Shown here piece after piece: positions 33,136 through 43,051 of a DNA stretch of 57,364 nucleotides. Position numbers and translations under genes: made by a program. The first letter of the stretch is position 1. Each line of letters begins with the position of its first letter. Origin of the DNA: Polymyxa betae (taxonomy: Eukaryota > Endomyxa > Phytomyxea > Plasmodiophorida > Plasmodiophoridae); contig RBZT01000536.1 in assembly GCA_003693705.1 (NCBI GenBank), positions 1-57,364 on the forward strand, read 5' to 3'. The notes below the pieces were generated by a model. That model was not told the DNA's origin. It saw only the letters and a list, made by a program, of their open reading frames with translations, and did not search any database.

Positions 33136-34382
33136 TACATTGTGATATCTACTTGAGACTGTAATATGCGTTCGATTTTAGTGTCAAGACATATAAAAAT
33201 GCATTTCAGTCTTTTGGCTCTATTCAGATCACACAGCCCACAAGATAAAGCCAGAAGTATTTTCTTGAGATATTTGGAATCGAAATAAAATTACGTCGTC
33301 GAGAATCTCTCAAACAATACTTCCGTCTCGATTTTCGTTTTCGCTCAAGCAAAGACTATAAATTTGAAATCGGATTATGTATTAAAGATTCTCTTAAAAA
33401 AGCCAACAACCGGATAGCCGTCCGGATACGGTTCTCAGAGGTAGCATGACTTTGACTCTTGCTCTCGAGAACAATTACCGGGGTTACGATTGCAACTTTG
33501 AATCAGGCAATATTAGCGGTGTTAACATTCAGTACTCCTAATAGGCAAGGTTGTAGCTGGCAATCAAAGATGCTGGTAGGGACGTATCCATGCGTTGTCG
33601 ATGGCAGAGGATCTCAGCAGATATAGACGATACATGCACAAATGATGCTATACTCCGCCCTGGGGCGTTGGTGTCCACGACCAGCAGTAGTAATCTTTGT
33701 ACAGAAGCAACCATCAAGGACTGAAATCGTCATTGATGTGGAACCGGGCACAAACTTGAATCGCAGGAATATCGGTGGTCAGCCATCCCGAAAACGGAAG
33801 CACAATCTCGAACTGCCCCGATAGAGCCGGGCTCGAGTCTCGATCGACGAAGCACACTTTACAGCAGCTAGAGTTCAACTCGAACAACGCCGAGTGGACT
33901 GAACCATTTAAGGCTCTGACAGAACAGGAAGGATCACACTCAAAGCACGATCTCGAACTGCCCAGATAGAACCGGGCTCGAGTCTCGATCGACGAGGCAC
34001 ACTTTACAGCAGCTTACTTGAACAACGCCGAATGGACTGAACTCTTTAAGGCTCTATTAGAACACGGGGATCGAGCTAAGAATCACGAATGACGAATACA
34101 GCCAACCAACAGATACACTGAAATTCAGAAAGAGCCATTTAAGGCTCACGTCATCGTTAATGGAACGCGAGTTCAAGCTTCGAAGTTAGAATTCTCAACG
34201 AAGGTCTTCGAGCAAAGGGTTGCTTATTGAGGCTACACGAGCCAGTTTTGGCTCGCACCCTTTTACCGACGAAACTGCCAATAGTTGCAGTTGCAGCACC
34301 GGTCTGAACAGGCACTTGGAACAGCAGCATCATTGATAATTCGTAAGCATGAAAACTCGAGCACGGCCGACATTCCAGTACG
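33136..34382. other. Intergenic region with 145-bp direct repeats
   Basis: About 1.25 kb without a gene. It holds a direct repeat of about 145 bp (33801–34085, separate entry) and several short open frames that lie within it. Confidence 0.5.
33801..34085 (+). repeat. Two-copy direct repeat, period 145 bp
   Basis: Copy 1 starts at 33801 (CACAATCTCGAACTGCCCC) and copy 2 at 33946 (CACGATCTCGAACTGCCCA). They share CGGGCTCGAGTCTCGATCGA, GCACACTTTACAGCAGCT and AACAACGCCGA-TGGACTGAA words, at about 85% identity overall with small indels. It may be a minisatellite or part of an unrecognised element. Confidence 0.75.
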
Positions 34383-34568
34383 TTAAAAAATCTTTAGAAG
34401 ATGCTTGTTAACAGATCGATCATGACGAATGGTCGCTTTGCACATCACTTCGACAGCAGTCAGCATCGTTAGGATAACAACTGCAATGAAGAGCAGCAGG
34501 GTTCCCACGACAGACATTGCAACATCGGCAACATTGGTTGCTTGCTGTGTAGATGATGGATCAGACAC
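34383..34568 (-). CDS. Possible small single-span membrane protein
   Basis: 61 aa, MSDPSSTQQATNVADVAMSV then one long hydrophobic helix (VVGTLLLFIAVVILTMLTAVEVM) and a basic tail. No family or intron. Topology is plausible, but a 61-codon frame could arise by chance. Confidence 0.3.
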   Translation of the reverse strand: MSDPSSTQQATNVADVAMSVVGTLLLFIAVVILTMLTAVEVMCKATIRHDRSVNKHLLKIF

Positions 34569-35180
34569 ATAGATCAGAACGACACTCCAAACTTGTATCG
34601 CCTAATGACCACACTACTCTGATGACAACACTACATAATCATTAGCAGAGTGATGAGGAATGACCGTTTTCAGCCAGGCTATGTTCTGCTGAACGCGGCC
34701 TTTCATTCATTCATTTGGATTTTTGTCTGTGCTCCGATCCGATCACGACTCTCTTCACCATTCGTTGCTGATCAAACTATCACCACCCATACTTGACCTA
34801 ACCAAACGCAGGCGACGCCGAGAAGAACAATCGGTATGGTTAGTCGAATACAGAATAATCACTGATCATCCGAAAACCAATGCCTTGCTTCAATTGATTG
34901 TTTGATGAAGCAGTTGAAGTATTTGAAGAGGTCATTTTACCAGAACAGGCTGAAAAGATTTTCAGACCACCGGAAAATTCGAAGTTGACAGAATCAGTTA
35001 AAACTATTCCGTTTCAGATACTTCTACAGATGGTTCACTTTTGGACGATATTCTAGACATCGCAAATTCGGGAAATCATTGCAGAACCCGTTTGGAACGA
35101 TCACTGTTGATAGCATAAATTGATCACATCTCTAGCAATTTTCGACATCCGTTTGTCGACTTTTAAAAGGGCTAGCGAAT
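34569..35180. other. Intergenic, no feature recognised
   Basis: About 600 bp with stops in all frames apart from a 60-codon plus frame (34723–34905) that has no domain. Confidence 0.35.
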
Positions 35181-35219
35181 CCTATTTCTTGTAGCTGATT
35201 AGAGACCTGATCACGTACT

Positions 35220-36020
35220 TTCAAATGTTTATACCTTGATGGATCAGGTCTTGCTGTAACATCTCGTCAATGGCGATGCTCAGATGGAAATAAAGATTTT
35301 ATGTGTCCGATTCTAAATATTGCAGATCAACATCACTACTTTCCCTGGATTACAACTGCAGGGGTTAAATCAAGGAACCAACCCCAAGGAATCTCAATTC
35401 TGGATATCTCACAACGTTTAAACTAATCGTACCTTGAAGTTGCTTTCACATATATTTCGGTCCAACTGATACCAGCCTTCCCTCGAAATCCCAAATGGTC
35501 ATATCATTCTGGAGATGTTGCTTACATGGGGCAGCACGGCTGCCACCCAATGGCAGATGACTGATGTTTCCGCCTGAGAAAAACATGCCTTTAGATGTGT
35601 AATACGCTCCTATTGCCAACCATATATAATCAATGATGAACGTGCTCATTCAGTGATGTTCTCAAAAGGAACTTGTTTTGAATCATGTGTTAAGATGCGA
35701 CCAGATAGGATCTCGCAAGCTTTAACGTGTTCAGAGGTCAATCCGCTGCAACTCAGGGAAATGTTTCTTCTTTTCAGCCGAGAATGATCCATGGAACGAT
35801 GTTGCTTGGAAGCCTGGGCAGCACACAGCTGTTGATCAGCAACTATTTCGAATCTACCTATATTGATGGAGCAAGACGAACGGAATCCTCCATTGTAAAC
35901 GTTTGGCGTCTTGAAATGGGACGCCCTGGTCAGCTAATTACTGTAAGATCGCCTTCGATGAGCTTGCTGCAACGGAAAGCGGCAGCACGAATGCCTCGGA
36001 TGCTGATTTGAATAAGGTAG
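35220..36020 (+). CDS. Coding-like traces of an unrecognised gene (possibly broken)
   Basis: Three successive plus-strand segments read like protein but sit in different frames: about 35230–35425 (LYLDGSGLAVTSRQW, then DFMCPILNIADQHHYFPWIT), about 35440–35560 (NPKWSYHSGDVAYMGQHGC) and about 35735–35870 (CNSGKCFFFSAENDPW, then DVAWKPGQHTAVDQQLF). Cys, Trp and Gly content suggests a secreted or extracellular fold. I found no good splice sites linking them, so this may be an intron-containing gene or a decayed one. No family recognised. Confidence 0.3.
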
Positions 36021-36597
36021 GTGAGATCGCCTGTTTATAAGATGTGTCCTTTTCTCCCTTTCTTATTTAAGTATAGTAATCACGAAAACCTCGTTAGTGA
36101 TAGATGCTTGTCTGTTGTTCAAAAAACAAGCATGTGAATGAAAACGCCTTAAAATCCGACAACACCAGTAAACCCCATCGCTGTCTGTTCAGAAGGATTC
36201 TCAACTGGAAATCCCCAAACAAACAAACTGATTTATGTGGAAGCCGGAGAGAGATATGGTCGCGGCGGTAAAGGATATTTGCCATTACCAATCTAAAGCT
36301 ACCAGGACTAAGTTAGCATCAGGATTCGATGAAGATGTCGTCAGCCAAAGGACGATGGGTGACTCTTCAAAGCAAGCATGCGTTTGAATGATAAACACGC
36401 TTTCGAAATCTCATATTTCTGAATCCGAAAGACAAAGCAGCTACAGCATTCGGAAATAGGAGCATATGCTGTCCAGATCTTCATTATCAAATGAGAAAGC
36501 AATTCACAAACGCACAATGACATAAAAGGTATTTTGATTTCAAGTTGGTTATCTACTATACAAACTTGAGATTGATCAGAAAATGAATGTTTTGCAT

Positions 36598-38420
36598 TTA
36601 TATTGCTTGCTCTCTACTTCGACAATGCATTCGTCGGCGACGCTCGCGCTTGAAGGCCGATCGGTCACGGTCGATTTCGTCATCAAGTGCCAGTTTGAGA
36701 TTGTTATGATTGTGGTTAAACAGTAGTTCATGGGAATCCTCTGTTCGAACAAGGCTATGAATTGGCAGCGTCAATAATGCCTGCTCTGTCCCCAATACTA
36801 TTCCAAACTGAATAATCTGCTCGGTGGACTCTGTTCTACCTGGTTGGCGTAGAAACATGTTCAACCACAAGCAAATTCTTACTTCAAATCGGCAACATTT
36901 TTGATTATGGGTTGATCTTACCTGATACGAATCAGCTATTGTTGAATTTTTCAATCGAATTAGGTTTGCCTTTCACAGTGACCACAATGGCCACCTTGAC
37001 GCCAGATTTGAAAGGAGTGCTTTCGGTGTGTTTGAGGGCGTTGGCTCGAGTATCATTCAAGTCTTGGGTAATCATCAATTCGACTACAAGAACAGGGTAT
37101 TAAAGAATAGTCAAAGAAGTATTTGTGTTGATATTTTAGGGCTTACAAGATATCTTGAACTGCCAAAGCGAAAAAGTGAAGACAAACGTCAGGCCTGGAT
37201 TCAATTCGATTTTCCGAGATAAACCTAAATGGATGTCAAGAGATGGTCAAAATCGAAGCATAACGACAACTTTCTGTTTGATAACAAAGGAACATCGATA
37301 ATGCAGCCAATTTTGAAATGTTTCTCCTTTTAAATTCATCTCGTGTGGGCAAAACTTTGCCAGGCTTAACGATGAAAACGAGACTCAGACATTGGAATGA
37401 TAATATCGGAACTACGATGGATTGCTTTCATGAAGTTCAATGGGAACAAACAAGCTTTAATAGGTCAACACTTCGACTCTTCATGTCGCCAGTATGCTGC
37501 TGGAATTGTTGAATTGATTGGCATGGAAATAATGACAAAAATCAGCGATAATGGAACATGGCAATTTGCTGCCAGGAGTGTTAGTTTGGTACACGTTTGG
37601 TTACTCGATGAGCCGACAGAATTTGTCCATATTAACGCGAACTTCTGCTTTGATAACGTTGTCATTATGGAGGTCAACCAGATCCATAGCACCGATGTTT
37701 TCGCTGGTGGGCAGTAATGAGAGCGACTTTCATAAACCCAGAAGCCTTGAAAACAGCCTAACGAAGGCTTTATTCGAGTAATGCTTACCGAATTTGATGC
37801 AATTACCGGAGCAGTGCCTTTTATGGATTCAAGCTTCGTACCTGACGATTCCAATACGAAGACAATGCTTTTGACAAACCCGAATCGGTTTGTTTGCCAA
37901 ACACGAAGTGCTCACCTGAGCTTCTCCTCTCCGATCTCAGTCTTGTTCCAATGTTCGTTCATCAGTATGTGTTTTTGCCATCCAGGCTACAGTTAGTTCA
38001 ACATCTACCGATAGAGCCATTGCGATCAGGAAACTGTTTTCCGCTTTCACCATGATAGTTCCATTAACCATCATGCATCTCTTGGTGCAATTTGAAACTA
38101 AGATTCGAAAGTTAGCTTCAAACAGAGCACGTCTTCCAGATCTGCTAAGAATGTTATTGATGTAGAGGAAACAATTGCATGTAAATATGCCAGAAAGGCA
38201 GCTTCTCCTGTGGTCTTAACTCAGCAGACAGGCCTCACAAAGACCAACTCGTGAATCTTTTACATGTGACGCAGCCAGATGTTGGCGAAGGAAGCCGTCA
38301 GCGTAAAGGATGCAAAGCAATTCTGTCACAACATTATTCGAACGAACGAATCAGCTTTGAAATCGGACGTCCTGAGCAGTACAAAGATGATATCCAGCGA
38401 ATCTTGGGCCTTATAGTATG
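36598..38420 (-). CDS. Intron-rich conserved-looking gene, family not recognised
   Basis: A run of minus-strand exons joins in phase by short introns. The best part is: RALFEANFRILVSNCTK … GTIMVKAENSFLIAMALSVD (to 38000), an exon at about 37935–37910 (TEIGEEKL), SIVFVLESSGTKLESIKGTA (37870–37785), SLSLLPTSENIGAMDLVDLH … VIKAEVRVNMDKF (37720–37620), then NCHVPLSLIFVIISMPINST and SIVVPILSFQCLSLVFIVKP. The last exons end RTEDSHELLFNHNHNNLKLA … with TAA at 36598. Alternating β-strand-like segments suggest an all-β core. Exons upstream to 38420 (VTELLCILYADGFLRQHLAA) fit less cleanly, and an in-frame TGA at about 38461 blocks further extension. The 5' end is unknown. Confidence 0.5.
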
Positions 38421-39060
38421 ACAACACACTCTTTTTGGTTAAATCAGCAAATAGGTCGAATCAAATCCAATCCATTCCAAAAAAGCTTATCATTCTTCGA
38501 GCAGTAAACGGATCCGCCATCTGGTTCTGATAGGAAGCTCGATTGGGGCTGCACTGACGATTGTATGGCTTCAATTTGCAGCTGCCATGAAGCGGTTGAG
38601 TATACTGAGCTGACATTAAGAAATTGGTGGATACTGTTATCACAAACACCAACATTTGTGTAAGAAAGTTATTTGACGATTGTTGTTACTGGAAGACATA
38701 TCGAAGTATGCAGGAAAGCGAATAAAGATGATAGACTGAAACGGTCATGAGGCTTTAGACGATTCCGATTAGACCAAGGCCAGATATTTTAAGAGGCATT
38801 AGAATGACAACCATTGGTGCCGATCAAAATATGGCTTCGTTAAGGAGCTCAGCGAAGACCATCGAGACGACAATGGTAGCAGCATGCAACAGCAATCATA
38901 ATACAACTCAGAAGTCAACGTCGGTATGACGTCAATAAAGATATGTTTTAATAGGCAGGACTCTCTCTCTATCAAAGTCTAATTATATCATCTTAACAGT
39001 CAGCTTTATTGTTCTCTTTTATGCATGACAAAAATCTGATTTGTTTTTTTAGGTATTAAT
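38421..39060. other. No confident gene; possible upstream exons
   Basis: Minus-strand frame 38461–38655 ends at a TGA directly in frame with the next coding-like stretch, so it could be a broken first exon of the 36598–38420 gene. Nothing else is supported. Confidence 0.3.
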
Positions 39061-39372
39061 ATGTACATATACAAGGTACAACAAACAGACAAAAGGCTGC
39101 TTTTGCGATTCGGAACAGCCCAAGGAGCCCGCATGTCAATAGAAAACGAAAGGCACGACGATCCGATGGAGCTAGAAAATAGTAGAAAAATTGAATATCT
39201 CACAAAGGCCAACAAGTTGATGGGAATTCAAACTCAATTGAGATATTTAAAAGAATATTGTTTTCCTATTTCTGCCATTATGAGAAATAAAAAAAACTTC
39301 CTTCAACAAAAAAAACTTACAGATGAAAGGTTTTCTGCACTTTGGTTCTTGTTATTCAAACTGAAGATTTGA
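39061..39372 (+). CDS. Hypothetical open reading frame
   Basis: 103 aa, Lys/Arg/Gln-rich (e.g. SIENERHDDPMELENSRKIE, TKANKLMGIQTQLRYLKEYC). No domain, no clear promoter and no intron evidence. The charged helical character is compatible with a real exon but not convincing. Confidence 0.25.
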   Translation: MYIYKVQQTDKRLLLRFGTAQGARMSIENERHDDPMELENSRKIEYLTKANKLMGIQTQLRYLKEYCFPISAIMRNKKNFLQQKKLTDERFSALWFLLFKLKI

Positions 39373-39700
39373 ATACAATCGCGGATTGATTAGTTCGGAA
39401 AATATCTAACAAAATGCCTGAAGCGGATATGTGGTTATCGGTGATTTTGAAATTCATGGTCATGAATCGTTTCTGATTATATGAATATAATCGACGTCCG
39501 ATGGCCGAGGGTGGGTAGCGATTTAAGCCGGTCTTGAGATATCAGTTCAGCATCACTCTGCAATCCATCATGTAGAGTGATGATCAAGCAGCAGCCTTTC
39601 GGTGTCGTCTCTGATTTAGCTGTCACTGGCGCCATCATACAATCTGATCATGGTCTTAACATGATGCTGTTTGTCATGATGCTGCCGCCGGAAGCTATAC
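39373..39700. other. Intergenic, nothing recognised
   Basis: About 330 bp with short ATGATG/ATCAT-rich words and no open frame of interest. Confidence 0.35.
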
Positions 39701-39879
39701 TCTATTAGTACGATGGCATCGGAAGGCTTATCGTGGTTGTCAATCGGGCCTTGTTTGTGATGATTCGGGAATTTTGCAATCGGGCGAGCCAGTTGCTGGT
39801 TCGCTCAATATGATGTCGATGGGCGCTCCATCGACATGGCGGGCGGCGGGCGTAAGCGCTCGAGTTTCCAGTCTGCGAT

Positions 39880-39990
39880 AGCAGATTGGATTGGCGGACG
39901 AAAGTCTCGCGCTGATGGTGTCGTATGGCGACACGATCTGCACTGGCGGAGGAACGGATTCCCCGCTGTTGGTGTCGTATGGCGACACGT
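39880..39990 (+). repeat. 54-bp tandem repeat with a GTGTCG/CGACAC hairpin in each unit
   Basis: GGTGTCGTATGGCGACACG occurs at about 39917 and 39971, 54 bp apart, each able to fold with a perfect 6-bp stem (GTGTCG…CGACAC) and 5-base loop. Partly matching words occur on both sides (AATGTCGCTC at about 40000). The three minus frames through it are low-complexity His/Thr/Arg proteins, which reflects the repeat, not a gene. Confidence 0.6.
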
Positions 39991-40094
39991 GTGAGCGATA
40001 ATGTCGCTCTGTATGGTCTGCTGCTGATGGCGGCGGACATGTTGGTCTGCTTCATGTCGAGAAATCGGCATGGAGTTGGGCTTGGTGAACGGTC

Positions 40095-40325
40095 TGGTGG
40101 CGGGATATTAAGTTATCTCCCTCGATCGCTGGTGGATGTTAAATCATCTACCTTTTGGCGGATATTAAGTTATCTGCCATGATCGCAGGTGGTTGTCAAA
40201 TCACTACCTGTTGTTATATCCCATGAGTGCTGGTTGATGTTAAATCATCTACCTGTTATATCCCACGAATGCTGGTGGATAATTCATCTACCTTCTGGCA
40301 TATATTAAGTTATCTGCCGCTCTAT
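40095..40325 (+). repeat. Imperfect minisatellite
   Basis: Words ATATTAAGTTATCT and GGTGGATGTTAAATCATCTACCT alternate three to four times, at about 40105, 40131, 40161, 40230, 40272 and 40304. Units are about 60–95 bp and diverged. No coding function is supported. Confidence 0.65.
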
Positions 40326-40329
40326 GTCA

Positions 40330-41435
40330 TACCTGCTCGCGAAGGTATGGCAAAGCAAATTTTCCCGAAGAATCCCTACAAGGTCGCTGTCAAGGTTAAA
40401 CCCCTTTCTTGACTGACGGCGATGCTTCCCACCTGACAACTACATGCTGATTCAGATTGGGCTGCTTAAGCCGGCGATTGTAACCCAGCAAAGAAGGCGA
40501 ACGTGATAGTGATTTGACGCGCCCAGATCCGGTGCTCTCACGTTGATCGTTTTTGTGCTCTATTTGCCGTTGCCATAACACACACATTGGCGACTTTGGG
40601 CTATCCGATTGCCGGCTATGATGGAACCGGCCAATAAATATCTTTTGCTTTTGGCCAATCATTTTGTTCAATCTTGGTAGAAGTATTGTCGGGCTGCAAT
40701 CAGAGTAGAACTACTATTTCAGAGTAATCTTGGTTCTAAGAGCAACAGTGAGAGTAGCTGCTTAAACTTTGCTGATCATTAGTCTCAGTATCAGCTTGCA
40801 GTTGAAACTATCAACTTCCCTATCAATACACAGTTTCAGCTTGGTTACCAATATAAACAATGCTTGCTTAGCAATAGTACCTGTTTCATTTGGCTATCAG
40901 TAAAAGCTGCTTCAAAGCCTGAAACTGTATCGGGAAGAGCCAAAACACATGAACTATGTAGCTGTCATTCTGTGTGCCATCAGATCGAATTTGCAGCTGA
41001 GCTCTGAAGGCCAAATGCAGTACTGAATCTCTCCGGCTAAGCAATCTGGTTCCATCTGTCTGAAAAGGCGAATGTATGCCGTTGCCTAAGTCCTTTGCTT
41101 AAAAACGAACGGAGCCAGCAAAGGCAAACACATCATAAAAAACTAGACGGGTTCCATTAATCTCCCGCCCTGATTCAATATCAAGCATAACTACGTAACA
41201 ATTAGATGGCGCTGGTGGCAAAGAGAACCTTGATAGATGAATAGAATATCATGGTTCTCTTATCCAAGTGAGCTCTCTCTTAGGGAGAAATCAGAGATAT
41301 CACTCATTTAGGGTTTTGTTATGTTTGAGAAAGTGGAGTGTTAGAGAGTGAGCTGTAGCTGGACGCAGTTTACGTCACGCACCATGGCCTCATTGATTAC
41401 ATTGCCTTTATCCTCATTATAACATCTTCGAGGTC
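40330..41435. other. Intergenic, upstream of mitochondrial L12 gene
   Basis: 1.1 kb without a supportable gene. A TTTAGGG word lies at 41307–41313, 123 bp before the L12 start codon. Confidence 0.4.
41307..41313 (+). promoter_or_regulatory. TTTAGGG motif upstream of the mitochondrial L12 gene
   Basis: Single telomere-type unit 123 bp upstream of the L12 start codon; plant telo-boxes occur before ribosomal protein genes. Weak on its own. Confidence 0.2.
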
Positions 41436-42039
41436 ATGTCGTCAGTCAACAGGTACTCAGACATCCCCCCGATTGACATTCTGATCGTCCTTATTCATGC
41501 CATAGGCTCGCTCGCTGTTTGCGCCGTGTTGCGTTTGTAAGGCCATTGACTACGACCGCTGTGACCTCGTCAAACTCCTCCGCGAAACTTGAGAAGATTG
41601 TCGATGAGATCGCCCAGCTCAACCTTATGGAGGTATACAATATCTTTGGTATTGGTTTCCTATCTGTTTGAAGTCCTAACAATTGTTATTTACGCAGGTC
41701 TCTGAATTTGTCAAGATCTTGAAAACCCGTCTGGATATTCCGGATATGATGGCAGCCCCAATGATGATGGCTGGCGGTCCAACCACCGCCGCTGCAGCTG
41801 ACGAAGCTCCAGCTGTTGCTGAGAAGACATCGTTCACTATCAAGCTGACCGGATTCGATGCGGTTAATAAAGTGAAGACCATTAAAGAGGTGCGAGCCAT
41901 TACGAAATTGGGCTTGAAGGAGGCTAAGGCTCTGGTCGAGTCGGCACCATGCGATATCCTTAAGGATATCAACAAGGCAGACGCTGAAGCTATCATACAG
42001 CAGCTGAAGGATGCCGGGGCACAGGTTGAACTAGTATAA
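41436..42039 (+). CDS. MRPL12: Mitochondrial ribosomal protein L12 (bL12m)
   Basis: Three exons, 41436–41452, 41506–41632 and 41698–42039, give 161 codons in phase. An Arg-rich, Ser/Thr-rich presequence (MSSVNRLARCLRRVAFVRPL) fits mitochondrial import. The mature part is canonical L7/L12: N-terminal dimerisation helix (IVDEIAQLNLMEVSEFVKIL), an Ala/Pro/Met hinge, and the C-terminal domain (VNKVKTIKEVRAITKLGLKE, AKALVESAP, AEAIIQQLKDAGAQVELV). This forms the stalk that recruits translation factors. The long opposite-strand frame across it is a shadow. Confidence 0.95.
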
Positions 42040-42231
42040 TACACGGGCATGATATCTCCATGCAATCTGTGAATTCAGAAGTCTGGCTGAATGTCTCTCT
42101 CCTTTTCATGTTGGTCTAATTCTATTCACCACCTTCCAGAATTCGTCGCCTTTTGTGAAAAAAATACTTTCGGGAACCCAAAAATGCGCAGCAAATTCAG
42201 CCGATTTCACTGAAAGTGCTTTCGCAGCCAT

Positions 42232-42982
42232 ATGGCATCTGGCAGCAGCGGCTTGGTCGTTCAGTATGGTTCATCGTCAGACGAAGACGTCAATGACGAT
42301 CGAATAGATCAAGATGACGAGCGCGATGAGCAGGTGGCGCCAAAGTCGAATGCAGTATCGGATGCCGAGAAGGATTTGCTGCCTGCATCGCCGGATGGCC
42401 CTGCTGACCCGTATGTCCAAGAGAATATTCGACAATGCATCGAGCATCAAAAGAAGGGATACGATTTCAATTCATCACTGAAGGCGCACGAGAGTTTTGG
42501 CAATCCGTATATATTTGAAACTGTGGCTAAGGTTTGGCTAACTTCACAACGGCTGTTTTCCAACTTTACAATTTATTTGCTGTCTTGAGACTCGTCTTGC
42601 AATACAGACTTCTCATTACGACAGTTTCTTGTTTTGTATTTGTTTATTTGCTGTTTGTTTTGATTTCTGAGCTGCGTTTTTCCAGATTTACAAAATTGAC
42701 GAGAACGGCACAAATATGCCCAAGCATATCTATAACCCGCATCGCTGGCAGGCTCAAGATTTCTTTCAGGCACTCTCCAAGAAGCGGTCTATGATTGAGG
42801 CTGCACAGCAGGAAGCGATGAGACAACGTGTCGTTGCTCAGCAACAGACTAATTTGAGGAATCTTCAGTTCCCATCTGCAGGCGCTGTCGCCGCCGCTTC
42901 TCCTGTCGCTGTCGACCCTCACATTAGAGCAAAGATTCGCGAGCAGCAGCTCAAAATCGCCAAACATCTTGCCAAGAAATAG
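42232..42982 (+). CDS. SAP30-binding protein / HCNGP family
   Basis: Two exons, 42232–42531 and 42686–42982, 198 aa. After an acidic N-terminus (DEDVNDDRIDQDDERDE), the family core is visible: KGYDFNSSLKAHESFGNPYI, then after the intron IYKIDENGTNMPKHIYNPHR and DFFQALSKKR, matching the HCNGP pattern of SAP30BP (…IDE.GTN.P…F.P…W…..AL). These are nuclear proteins linked to transcriptional repression and RNA processing. The 154-bp intron is about three times longer than most here and rich in TTTG/TTTAT. Confidence 0.85.
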
Positions 42983-43051
42983 CTTTATAATTATATTGTG
43001 TAAAGAGCAGAGAAAACGGTCGTCATCGGCCATACTCGCCCTGGTCTACAT

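Noticed and set aside
37397-37717. 106-codon plus-strand frame
   Set aside because: The minus strand gives phase-consistent exons over the same bases, and this frame has no domain.
39705-40071. Overlapping long minus-strand frames
   Set aside because: Three frames are open at once through a tandem repeat; composition follows the repeat.
41676-42065. 129-codon minus-strand frame
   Set aside because: Exact antisense shadow of the mitochondrial L12 gene, whose protein is unmistakable.
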